From the NCBI GenBank assembly GCA_905221605.1, contig CAJNDS010001635.1, positions 374,001 to 438,000 of the forward strand: a stretch of 64,000 nt of DNA, written 5' to 3'. Under the pieces are notes generated by a model. It ran no database searches and was not told the origin of the DNA. It was given only the letters and a program-made list of their open reading frames with translations. This DNA is from Symbiodinium natans. Its lineage: Eukaryota > Sar > Dinophyceae > Suessiales > Symbiodiniaceae. The translations under genes and the position numbers were made by a program. Shown here piece by piece: positions 50,632 to 60,400 of the stretch (position 1 is its first letter; every line of letters starts with the position of its first letter).

Positions 50632-51173
50632 AGACTCGTTTGCTTTGCTTCCTCTACGTGAGCAGTTGCCGAGTGCCGAATCTGCAGTGATGAGTCGCAC
50701 TTGTGGCTCATGCAGAGCCTTGAAAGCCGTGTAGAGCAAGACTTTCGACAGGGTTGTTGGGGTTTGGGGCGAAAGGTGTAAATCCCAATGAACAGACCTC
50801 CGAGCACCACCCCACATTCTGAGGCTACAGCGACTACACCCTGTAAAGCATCTACGTCCGAAGCATATTGGAGGGGTCGATGGATATTTTGAATAAGCTA
50901 CACTTGTTTAAAACGATCCATAAGCCTTCCAGAGCAGCTGTCCATGGTTGTCCGGGGCTGGGAAGCGCTGTCATGGAGGAAACCCATGGCATGGTGCCAC
51001 CATCAGGACATGCTGTTGTTTGCGATGTGGGTGGGCGGGACCAGTACTGCTTGCAAGCATGTTTCGTGAGCCTTGGGGATGATCAACGCTCAACGGCTCA
51101 AGCAGCTAAAGCATTAAACCAACCTCTCAAACCCCATCGTGTTTTTGCAAAAATCCTTTGCGCTGCGACCGTC
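50632..51173. other. Intergenic region upstream of the cysteine-rich gene
   Basis: An open frame runs into the gene from 50868, but it lacks a coding look before the signal peptide. GGCTCAAG at 51096-51103 matches the last eight bases of the spliced leader, which could be chance. Confidence 0.4.
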
Positions 51174-51660
51174 ATGCGCGCATTCGCGGTGCTCATTGCT
51201 TGTTTGGCGACCACTTCGGCCAGCCGCCGGCATGATGTTTCCCAGGCAGATCTCTCCCCCGTGCTAGAGCAGGACTACGAAAAAGTCGAGGCTGCTGTGG
51301 AAGGGGCGGTTGAAAAGATTGACTCCGAAGTCAAGGCTCTTCCCAAGGCGGTGTCAGAGTCCTGGGCCACAGTCTCCGCCGTCGAGCAGGTGGGCCCGAC
51401 TCTTGATGACATCGTGCCGAAGGCTGCATCGAACCTCGTGATCACGACGGAAGGCGCCACAGCTTCTGATCCACATGGCATGTACTGGCTCGAGGTCAAC
51501 CTGTCGACTATCGATCCCTTCAGCTGCTCTCGCTTCGCATCGAAAGCCGAGTCCCTGATGAATGCCCTGGCGATGTTTGGCTTAGACCCCCACATGCTGC
51601 GCTTCTCCTGCGATGACCAGACGTTGACCGTGACGAGTTCCCAGCGACCTTGGCCCATGG
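51174..51660 (+). CDS. Cysteine-rich gene exon 1
   Basis: Signal peptide, then an acidic helical region (EKVEAAVEGAVEKIDSEVKA) and the first N domain ending SSQRPWPM. The donor ATGG|GTGCCT in phase 1 is chosen because joining to 51796 restores homology with the second half. Confidence 0.7.
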
Positions 51661-54600
51661 GTGCCTTGGTAGCCCAGTGGTACCCTTTACCCTTTTTTTT
51701 GGTTATGGGTTCCCTTGTTAAAATACCCAACCCCGACCCCCAAACAGGCTGCCCTTAGTATGATTTCATATGGTTACTTTGCTGCCAAGGTGCAGAAACG
51801 CACATGGGACTCTTTGCAACGCACATCAAGCATGTCAACTACACGGAATCCACCCTCGCGGATGCCGACATGCTGCTCCTTGGGGACGAAAGGAACCCTA
51901 AACGGGTTTATGCTTCATCGACCTTAATAGGAACTATAGTCGGATAGGGTAGGTATATGACCCCAATTTTAGGGTTCATTTGGTTCATATACCTTAGTAG
52001 GAATTGTAGTAGTACAGGGTATATGTCCCCAATGTTATGCTTCATATACCTTACTAGGAATTATAGTAGTATAGGTTATATGACCCCATTTTTTCACCCT
52101 AAACCCTAAACCCTAAACCCTATTTGGCCCCCAAGGCTGGCCAACAAGGATGCACCGATGTTGGAGGAGCTCCTGCAGGGGTTGCGGGTGGACCTGGACG
52201 TCACCTTGACAAAAGCTTTGGAGGAGACGAAGGGTGTATAGGGTTTAGGGGTTTAGGGTTTAGGGCATGCAGACAACCCCTAAACCCTGACGTGCTGCAC
52301 CTGAATTCTGTAACCTGCCGACAGCCACCTCAAACCCCTAGAAATTCCGAAATTCCCAACCCTACTGAGCTTCATAAATTCGTAAAAGCCCTGGAGGAGG
52401 TCGTCGCCCTACACCTCCAGCACTTGGCTTCAGTTCAAAATCCTGTTCCGGAAGTGAATGAATCTGAAGTGGACCACGGCAATTGCAGCGCGGATGAGCT
52501 CCCCTGCAAGTACAGCTGGGAGGGCCCTTGCTGCAGCTTGAGTGCTTGCCTGAAGCCGGAGGATCCAGAGTATGATTACCCGGGCTATGCGGACGGGCAA
52601 TGCAGCTTCAACACCACGAAGTGCTGGTACTACTGCAAGGAGCGCAACGAAAAGAATCAAGAAATGGTCAACGGCTTCGTGGAGAAGCTGGTGGAGATGT
52701 TCAAGGGTGCGTCGGCCGACTTGCGCCTGTCGTACAACGACACGAAGCGCCGTGAGCTCATCGGACTTGTGCCCATGCTCAACATGAGCTATAACGACCT
52801 TTTGGCACAGATCAAGAGTCTTGCCGCGGGCCACCCGCTGCTTTACAATATGTCAGGGAAGCCGTGGTCGGAGCCGCTCGCAGATGCGCTGGAGGCCGCT
52901 GCCTATGACTTGGACAAGCTGGAGTCCGTTGCGGTCAAGAACCTCCCGGGCATGAAGGTTACATGGACTTTCACGAACGTGCGCCCCTTCAAGGTGCTGG
53001 GCAGCCTCGTGCAGGACCTCGGCCTGCTCGAGCTCCTGCGGCCTACTCCAACCACCCCGGGCATGATCGAAGCTGGGACCACTACAGGGATCCTGGCCAC
53101 TACGGCGAATACCGCGGTTACCACGGCGAGCCCGGCCGAATCCTTCAAGAACTGGGAGGACTTCGTGGAGTTCATGCCTCCCGGCACCGCCAGCACCCCC
53201 CGCGCGAAGGCCGCGGCCGTGCCGGAAGAGGAAGAAGTGCCACTTGTGCCAGAACTTGACCTGGAGAGGGAGGTGCAGAAGGGGGAGAGCCTTTTTCTCG
53301 ACGCGGAAGAAAAAGCGGAGGCCTGGACCGGGCGTGATGGAGAGTTCATATTCGTCAGTATAGACTTGCACACCAGGCGAAAAATATACTAAAGGGGGGC
53401 TCAATAATTAGAACAGGGTTTTGGGGGATTCTGAGCAAGTGTCCGGATTTAAGCAAACAACACTGCTGAGAATCCCGCACCCGTGAGAGGCTGAGGTCGC
53501 CACCCTCCGCGCTTCGGAAGAAGTTCCTACGACCACAGACTTGCAGGCCCCACCAAAGGCTTCCAAGACCCAAGACCCAGGTGAGGGGGGAAGATGGGGG
53601 AACAGGGAGGAGGCCGGAGAGGCAGCACAATCTTTTGGGTGGTGGAGGGGAAACCGAACTCGAATCACCTTAGCAACAAAATCACGCAACCATGGAAGGG
53701 ATTTAAGCGCTGAGTGTGTGAGATGCATCATATGACAGGACACGTTTTGCTGTGCCCTGCGTGACGCCCACATTCTGACACATGTTTCAAGCTGTGACGT
53801 CACAGACGCGTTTACTTGTGCCTCTTGCAGGGGTAGGTGCCTTAGGGCGCTCCCACTGTAAAATAGGGTCGGAACAGTTACTAATAGTATTCCTTTATGG
53901 TTCCTTTATACAGAGACAATAATGACTCCCAAGGCCCCTATAGTGGGCTCACTGCCAGGTGGTCATGGAGTCGATCGACAGTGAGCTCCCTTCGAAGCCG
54001 AGCAAGGAACTTACTCCGCTCAAGGCTACCTTTTCGTTGGGGCCTAGCTTGGGCCATTTCGACACCGAGCAAAATTCCTCCTACATGCTCTTCCACGGCG
54101 AGGATACAAGCTACAATGCCTCAGCAGGCTATGGATTGCAAGTGAATGTCACAGCGACCAGCGAGGAGGCTGCGACCAATTTCACCGATCTATGCAACAA
54201 CCTCTCAGCAAGCTTGGCACATTATCTTGAAGCAGGCGGTTTCTCGGTGAAGGCATATAGCTGGGGCACGCATGTCACCATCGTGATGGAGGGCCCCATC
54301 GTGCCCAATCGGACTCAGGAAGACGCATCACTAAAACGGATGATGGATCACGTCGGCCACGTGACTTTCACGGTCTCGGCGAGCAACAGCATCGAGCACT
54401 TCATGGCCAACCCGAACGAGTCCATCTGGGACCAAGCCAAAACTGGTATTCGATGGCTCTTGGACGCCACGATGACGGATGCCGTAGAGAAGGCCCTTCT
54501 CCACCAGGCCAAAAGCCGTCGACCCCACACCCCGTCACGGATTGAGAGCGCCCTCTTGGATACAACAGTGGCTGATACGAAGGTCGAGAAGAGCTCCAGT

Positions 54601-55792
54601 GGCCCGCAGTGCGGTGAACTTGAGGCGGCTTGCGAGTCATGCTCTTGGTGCGGCCCTTGCTGTACTCTGGCCACATGTCTCTCACCGGAACCTGGTGTGG
54701 AGGACCCTCGCTGGAAGGAGACGCAGTGCCGCTACAATACATCCTGCTCGTTTGCATGCCCCGAGTCCGTAGAGTCCGTAGAGTCCGCAGAATCTGTGGA
54801 GAGTGACCAGATCGAGAAGAGCCCCAGTTCGCCCAGTGCCCCCGCAGAATCTGTGGAAAGTGACCAGATCGAGAAGAGCCCCAGTCCGCCCAGTGCCCCG
54901 CAGTGCGGTACATTCGAGGTGCCTTGCCAGGAATGCTCTTTTTGTGGACCTTGCTGCTCTGTCGCCTCTTGCCTCGCACCGGAGGATGGCCTGGAGTATG
55001 ACCTGGCCGTCTGGAAGGAGGAGCAGTGCCGTTGGAATGAGACATGTGCCTTCGCATGCCCCAGCCCCGAAAGCCCTCAGTACACCCCGCATGAGAACGC
55101 CTTGGCGGTGACTGAGAAGATCCTTGGGCTCTTTACCGGGGGAGCGCTGGATGTCCGCGTGGCCTACGACTCGGACATGGCGCAGGAGGTGTTCAAGTCG
55201 ATCCCCCAGCTGAACTTCAGCTTTCACGAGCTTCAGGAGAAGTACCGGACCCTCGCAGAGCTGGGTGACTAGGTAGGCCCTGGGGACATTTTGTCAATTT
55301 TCCCTTATACTGGGTATAAGAGGATCCTTTTTTGGGGGGAATTTTTTCAGAGGGATTTAAGGGCCAGCCAAGGTCATTTCGAGCAGGCGGCCGGGAATCC
55401 TTTGGCTACTGCAGGCGTTGAGCTCCTGACAGCAGCGAACCAATCCCTGGAGTATGTGGAGACTGTGGAGGTGACGAACCTGCCAGATGGAATCAAGGCC
55501 ATGCTGAAGTTCGACAACATGAAGCCTTTCCAGTTCCTATACCCCCCCCTTGGGAATTATTTCTTATTTTTTTACATAAAACCCAAGAGGATGTTAGAAA
55601 ACATGATCTTTATGAAGGTTCCAAGGGGAGTATAGGTTCATCTTCAGCCTGCTCGAGGGAAGCGGCATCTTGGGCATGCTCGCAGCGCCACCTGCTTCTC
55701 CTGGCACGACCGCATACGAGCCTTATGAGACCACGAGCGGCTATGTGCATGAGTGGCACACAACGCAGACCACCCTCGAGCCTTTCGAGTAG
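51174..55792 (+). CDS. Secreted cysteine-rich glycoprotein gene, two homologous halves
   Basis: Inferred exons: 51174-51660, 51796-51892, 52136-52233, 52389 to about 53360, possibly 53547-53580, then 53959-55264, 55373-55532, 55636-55792. The start MRAFAVLIACLATTSA is a signal peptide. Each half has an N domain (YWLEVNLST.. / YGLQVNVTA..), cysteine-rich modules (C-x6-C..GPCC..CL.PE..QC..N.(S/T)..C) and a C domain (KNLPGMKVTWTFTNVRPFK / TNLPDGIKAMLKFDNMKPFQ). The first half has one cysteine-rich module, the second two. Many NxS/T sites suggest heavy glycosylation. Because the second half opens at a splice acceptor with no signal peptide, I infer one gene rather than two, but this is unproven. 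No known family is recognised. Confidence 0.7.
51796..51892 (+). CDS. Cysteine-rich gene exon 2
   Basis: Encodes THMGLFATHIKHVNYTESTL then ADADMLLLGDE. Aligns with LKRMMDHVGHVTFTVSASNS of the second half. Donor appears to be GA (GAAAG|GAACCC), a type known in dinoflagellates. Confidence 0.6.
51893..52135 (+). other. Intron with internal triple repeat and CCCTAAA units
   Basis: Three degenerate copies of about 65 bp share TTCATATACCTTA.TAGGAA and TATAGTAGTATAGG, followed by four CCCTAAA units and a CCAAG| acceptor. Confidence 0.6.
52136..52233 (+). CDS. Cysteine-rich gene exon 3
   Basis: LANKDAPMLEELLQGLRVDL then DVTLTKALEETK. Aligns with WLLDATMTDAVEKALLHQAK. Donor AAGG|GTGTATAGGGTTTAGG opens a telomere-like intron (52234-52388). 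Confidence 0.65.
52389..53392 (+). CDS. Cysteine-rich gene exon 4 (3' border uncertain)
   Basis: Starts in phase 1 as ALEEVVALHLQHLASVQNPV. Carries the first cysteine-rich module (CSADELPC..EGPCCSLSACL..QCSFNTTKC), a helical region (FVEKLVEMFKGASADLRLSY), the C domain and an acidic linker (PEEEEVPLVPELDLEREVQK). The frame stays open to TAA at 53390, but the last part may be intron; a possible donor lies near 53355. Confidence 0.7.
53547..53580 (+). CDS. Possible mini-exon of the cysteine-rich gene
   Basis: ACTTGCAG| to ACCCAG|GTGAGG; encodes PPKASKTQDP. Good borders but short. Confidence 0.3.
53959..55264 (+). CDS. Cysteine-rich gene, main exon of second half
   Basis: CTGCCAG| then VMESIDSELPSKPSKELTPL. 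The N domain is rich in sequons (NSS, NAS, NVT, NFT, NLS, NRT, NES). Two complete cysteine-rich modules follow (CGELEAACESCSWCGPCC.. and CGTFEVPCQECSFCGPCC..). They are separated by two tandem 57-bp repeats encoding AESVESDQIEKSPSSPSAP. Ends in the helical region at GCTGG|GTGACT, phase 1. A TAG just after the donor shows that the intron must be removed. Confidence 0.8.
54787..54899 (+). repeat. 57-bp in-frame tandem repeat
   Basis: Two copies (54787-54843, 54844-54899) differ by a few bases and encode the same 19-residue acidic/Ser/Pro linker. Confidence 0.9.
55269..55372. mobile_element. Introner, family C copy 4, inside the cysteine-rich gene
   Basis: CTAGGTAGGCCCTGGGG to TTAAGGGCCAGCCAAG. 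The core TCCCTTATACTGGGTATAAGA and AAGAGGATCC match the dispersed C copies. Flanks GTGA and GTCA. The intron is 55265-55372; splicing yields GH at a position where the first half also has GH. Confidence 0.85.
55373..55532 (+). CDS. Cysteine-rich gene exon between two introners
   Basis: HFEQAAGNPLATAGVELLTA then ANQSLEYVETVEVTNLPDGI and KFDNMKPF. It lines up with the C domain of the first half without gaps at both joins. Confidence 0.8.
55537..55635. mobile_element. Introner, family D copy 3, inside the cysteine-rich gene
   Basis: CTATACCCCCCCTTGGGAAT to GGTTCCAAGGGGAGTATAG, near-perfect terminal repeats, flanked by GTTC at 55533-55536 and 55636-55639. The intron is 55533-55635: the left GTTC gives GT, the element end gives AG. 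Confidence 0.9.
55636..55792 (+). CDS. Cysteine-rich gene last exon
   Basis: Completes KPFQ|FIFSLLEGSGILGMLAAPP, then a Thr/Tyr-rich tail (TTAYEPYETTSGYVHEW) to TAG at 55790. Similar to KVLGSLVQDLGLLELLRPTP of the first half. Confidence 0.75.
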
Positions 55793-55855
55793 ACCACCAT
55801 GGTCCTAGTCACCTGCAGACCCTACAGCACGGTGACACGGAGCGATCGCTGACAG

Positions 55856-56080
55856 GCATGGACGGTCTCACCACAGACCACCGTGTCGGAATCAGGTAAG
55901 TCCGACATGCAGAAAATGCCCAGTCCAAGAGGGGCCTGCCTCTGAACAGTGCTCAGCTTTGCATCGCGTTGATTTGAATAGGTATATTACTTCCCAGAGA
56001 GCGATCGCTATAGGGAGTCCTGAGCTACATTGTTGCGCTTGCATGGGCCTAAGCCATCAACGGCTTCAGAGACGGTAAGT
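55856..56080 (+). other. Two consensus donors downstream of the stop
   Basis: GGAATCAG|GTAAGT (donor at 55896) ends a small segment after CTGACAG|; GAGACG|GTAAGT (donor at 56075) ends another. They may be 3' UTR introns or small exons of a following gene. Confidence 0.4.
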
Positions 56081-57060
56081 TTCCCAAAATCCCGACAAGT
56101 TCACCCCAAACCCAGTTCCCGCGAGGACTCGGATGCGGCGCTTTTCGGAGGAAGCAGCCGCCATCTGCTGAGAGTTCAGGAGGTAGCCTAAGTTAGGATA
56201 AGTCAGGCTCATGATTTTTGGGGTTTAGGGTTTGGGGTTAAGCTCTAGGGAAACTGCAGGAAAATAGATGAAAATAGTGCGTCCAGGCTTTAGACGCTTT
56301 AGGGTCAAAGTTTATAGGAAGTTTAAGGTTGGGCTCATGGCTTGAGATCTGGCTGGAGAGAGGCTTTCGGGTAGGGTCGAACGTGGGATGAGAGGAGGCT
56401 TGAGGCCAAGGTTGTTTCAGAAATTTCAGTTCTGTGTGGGGGCCGCGGGCCCGTGGTTTATTAAAAAGCAATCTACCCTAAACCCCACGTGGACGTGCGA
56501 AAAGAAGGCCGGATGAAAGAAAGTTCTGCGAAGACGTGTAGGTTTGAGGGTCTACTTTTCAGGCTTACAGGATGTGACGCGGTCCAGGCTGCCTTGAGTA
56601 TGTCGGTTTTGGGAACACCAGAGCATGGTCACCACGAGGCGCCCTCATAACCGTCAACCCTACATCCTAAACCCTAGTAACCCTATATAAACTCTAAACC
56701 CTAAACCCTACAAACCCTAAACCCTAACCTTACTTGATTTTCTTTAGGAAGATCAGTTGCTCCACCTGGGCCCTGCTGCATCCTATGATGAGGCTGGGGC
56801 TTTCTGGCTTGCATGAGGGTTTAGGGCTTAGGGTTTAGGCGGTTTAGGGTTTAGGGTTTCGGGTTTAGGGTTTAGGGTTCAGGGTGTTCGCGAGCAGGAG
56901 AAGTTGCAACGTAGGCTCGGAGCTTTGAGAACATCTCCTAACTAGGCTCAGTCGAACCCGTTAATCTATGAAGGCGTGTTCATGCAAAGAGCGACACGGT
57001 GCTTTTGCTAGAACGTCCTTCACGCCGAACTTCACATTCGCATTCCATGAATGCTGTTGA
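56081..57060. other. No supported gene
   Basis: Contains CCCTAAA units at 56663-56730 and TTTAGGG units at 56817-56885. Nothing else clear. Confidence 0.4.
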
Positions 57061-57063
57061 CAG

Positions 57064-57157
57064 GTCAAACGCGTGGCGCAGCCTTTCTTCAAGGAATGGA
57101 AGAAGTCACCGAAGGCCTGTCAGATAGTTGGGCCGAGGAGCCTCGTGGTTCCAAAGG
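57064..57157 (+). CDS. Exon-like segment, unknown protein
   Basis: TTGACAG| to AAAGG|GTAGCA. Reads QTRGAAFLQGMEEVTEGLSD then SWAEEPRGSK. Possibly the upstream part of the second PPR gene. Confidence 0.45.
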
Positions 57158-57387
57158 GTAGCACGACTGAGTCAAAACTCCTCATCCCTCACAGTCCCTG
57201 GTTCAGCAGGTCGCGTTTTCTGTGTTCAGGGAGCCTGCTGCCAGGTACTTCTTCCGTCTTATGTACTCGTCGTAGCCAGAAAGAATATATACAATGTACA
57301 ACAAGGGTTTAGGCTTTTGGGTTTAGGGTTGAGGGCTTCGGGCGAAATCGAACCTCCCAAGCGCCCCTAAAACCCTACTCGCTGTAG

Positions 57388-57480
57388 GCGGCCACGCGGA
57401 CGTTCAACAAGCTAGCAGAGGCCAGGCGTGCGTGCACTGCCATCCACCTGCTGATGCCTGGCTCCACGACTTGCTCTGGC
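57388..57480 (+). CDS. PPR exon
   Basis: CGCTGTAG| then AATRTFNKLAEARRACTAIH and LLMPGS. Confidence 0.55.
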
Positions 57481-60400
57481 AAGGATGAAGCCCTAAAACC
57501 CTCCGCCCTAACCCCCTTTTTCGGGACCTGCTGAGCGGTTTGTCCAGCTGTGCGGGTGCTAAAAGAGGCGTTGTTAGGAGATTACGGAACCCAAAACCCA
57601 GAACCCTAAACCCTATAATCCCAAGTCTAAGGAAGGCCCTCCGAGAAGGCGGCATACGCCCCCCCGGCTTACTTGATATCGGCGCACGGGTGAGAGGTGT
57701 CATTGCTTGCTTCATTCCTCCGGAAGATGGTCCTCTTAGTCTGGGGGTCCCTGTCATAGGGTTTAGGGTTCAGGGTTGAAGATCTAGGGTGCCATCCTTC
57801 AACGGGCCACAGACTATGCTGCAAGGGGTCATGAGGTTTCAGGTTGTTCAGGGTTGGTAGGAACCCTCGAGGCTCCAACATCTACCATTTCAACGATGCC
57901 ATCAATGCTTGCGGCAAAGGCAGGGATGAGGGATCAGAGGGCAATGAGGCTTAGGGTTTAGGGTTTAGGGTTTAGGGTCCAAACCCCAGAAGCCCTAGTG
58001 GCACGCTGGCTTCTGCTTGCCGGCCGGGAGTGAAGATTTCGGATGTGGCAGCTAGCTTCCCCCACATCCAAAAGCCTAAGCGGCAGACGGTGCTGTAAGG
58101 GTCAACCCAAAACCCTAATTCTTCAGATGATGCAGCAGAAACCCTAAACCCCAAACCCTAAGCCCTAAACCCTATAACATGACATGATGACCACCATCGC
58201 CCATAAGGGGCAAATCTGCGAACTGCAGGGCTTTGGGTCACCTTTAACAGCACACTCAAGGCGCCAGGGCCAGGTTAAAGACAAGTACTCACAACAAAAA
58301 CAGTATAACACCTTTAATGTTTTACATCCAACATGATGTGTTTTTCTTATATATGTTATATATATATATATTGTGTATATAGATTTATTCATGCCCTTCT
58401 TATGAAAAGGGTGAAGCCTTGACAGCGTTTGCTCATGCCCTGACAGCATGTATTCGCTGGTTTGGCCTTGCAGCATCAGCCCTGACGATTACTTGCTCGA
58501 CATGGGGTGTGTAGGTCCCTCTCTTGCAGACTCCCGTACGCCTGGCGTTACCTAGTGCAGTGAAGGTTCTCAATGGCAGCAAGCGCTGGAGATCTTCTCC
58601 GTGGCTCAGTGGCAGCTCCGGTTTACTCACTTTCATCACTGCCATATGCGCAGGCATCTCAATGGGCTTGTTTTCTACATTGTTCCCATTTGGACACATG
58701 TAAAGTACGGTCCATGCGCTCATCGATTCTCGGGCCAATAATTTGGGAAGGCTCATGCAGAGTTCCAAAGGGGTTGAGGTGTTACTATAAGTTCTGACCC
58801 CCAATGTCGCCCCGGATCACCTTATCAGGACCCCAAGAAGGTACCCCTAATATCGTAAACCCTTGGACAATAAACCCTAAACCCTAAACCCTAGGGCAAG
58901 TGCCCCTTGTGTTCAGGAAGGCCGAGCTCGGCACCCGCCCCTACTTTCTCAGAGTTTGAGTTCTTTAGGGCATAAAGTGCAGGGTTTAGGGTTTAGGGTT
59001 TTGGGTTTTGGGTTTTGGGTTTTGGGTTTTGGGTTTTGGGTTTTGGGTCAGGGTGTAGAGTGAAAGAACTCCACCTAAGAAGACCTAGAATATCCAAGAA
59101 TTTGTTGTGCTGACCCGGAAATCCCGGAACGCATCGCCAGTGCTTTACACTTGAGTGCTTCAGGGTCTTCAGCTTTAGGTTATACTGCAGTAAACACCTC
59201 TTAGCCCCCTCATAAAGGCGTAAGCCATGAACGGCCCCCAAACGCTACTGAGTCGATCAAGCGGCACCACTGCGTGCCAAATTCGGTGAGCTTCGGTGTG
59301 GCGATCAGTGCGTGCCAGAAGGCGGGCAAATTAGCAGGCAGATATGCTGCGCGGTCAAAACCCTATGCTATACTGTATACTCCGACTGCAGCTCGAGTCT
59401 GAGTTGGGGCCAGAATTAATGGAGACCGCGACATTCAGACATGCACAAACTTCTGCCACGTATTCTTTTAATTTTACTATTGTACCATTCACACATCTTC
59501 CAAGAACATATTAACCTGAAACATCGTAATAAATTCAATCAGTCAATAACCTTATCCAAATGATCAAATCGGGAAGCATGATTAATATAATAACTCCAAC
59601 AATAAGAATATCATATTGTGCAAATACAGTAGAATATATATATATATATACACATGCATTTCTTATTTATGTATACACACACATATATATATATATATAC
59701 ACATTTATATTTGGTTTATTTACTTATTTGTTAATTGATTGAAATTTGTTTTTTGTTATGTTTATAGAGAGATATATAATCCGTATACGAGCATGACAGC
59801 TCCCGAGGCCGCTCTGTGGCTCGAATCCTGGGAGCTGCTGTCGCAGATGCTGCGAGCCAAGATGACGCCAAATGTGAGCCTGGGTTCAACTGGATTTCGG
59901 GTTTAGGGTTCATGTTCAAGGCCGCGAGTACCAGAGAGAGAGAGAGAGTTCATTTCTGCTGGGCATGAGGGAGAAGTTCATGTATGTTCATGTCAACAAA
60001 ACAAGAAGTTATCAGCTTGTAGAAGTAGGTGTAGGTGTAGGAGGGGGGGTTTGGTGCCGGCGAGCAGCTGCAAAACCTTCGGGGTGTGGATTCTTTCGTC
60101 TGGAAAGCAGCAGGCGCCTGCAGGTCGCAATTGAATGGCAGGGCGGGCATGATCGTCCTTACCAGGAAAAATGCTTGCCGGCTTTCGCCAGAGCACTGTG
60201 CTCCGGGATGTTTTTGGGTGTAAGGCTTGCCATCCCATCCCTTCGGCAAAGACATGTTGGAAGCCTACTGAAGATGCACACATCACCTTTTCCAGCTTGG
60301 GCTGAACAGGGGCTGTAGCTGGCCGAGGATTCCTACACCTTTAGGAGCGCGCTTACGGAAGACGCTGCAGCGGCGACTTTGCAATGATTCCCTTGTACAG

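Noticed and set aside
59569-59742. Small AT-rich + strand frame with poly-Y/I stretch
   Set aside because: It is mostly TA microsatellite; the AT-rich patch (59450-59765) may be foreign or organelle-like but holds no recognisable gene.
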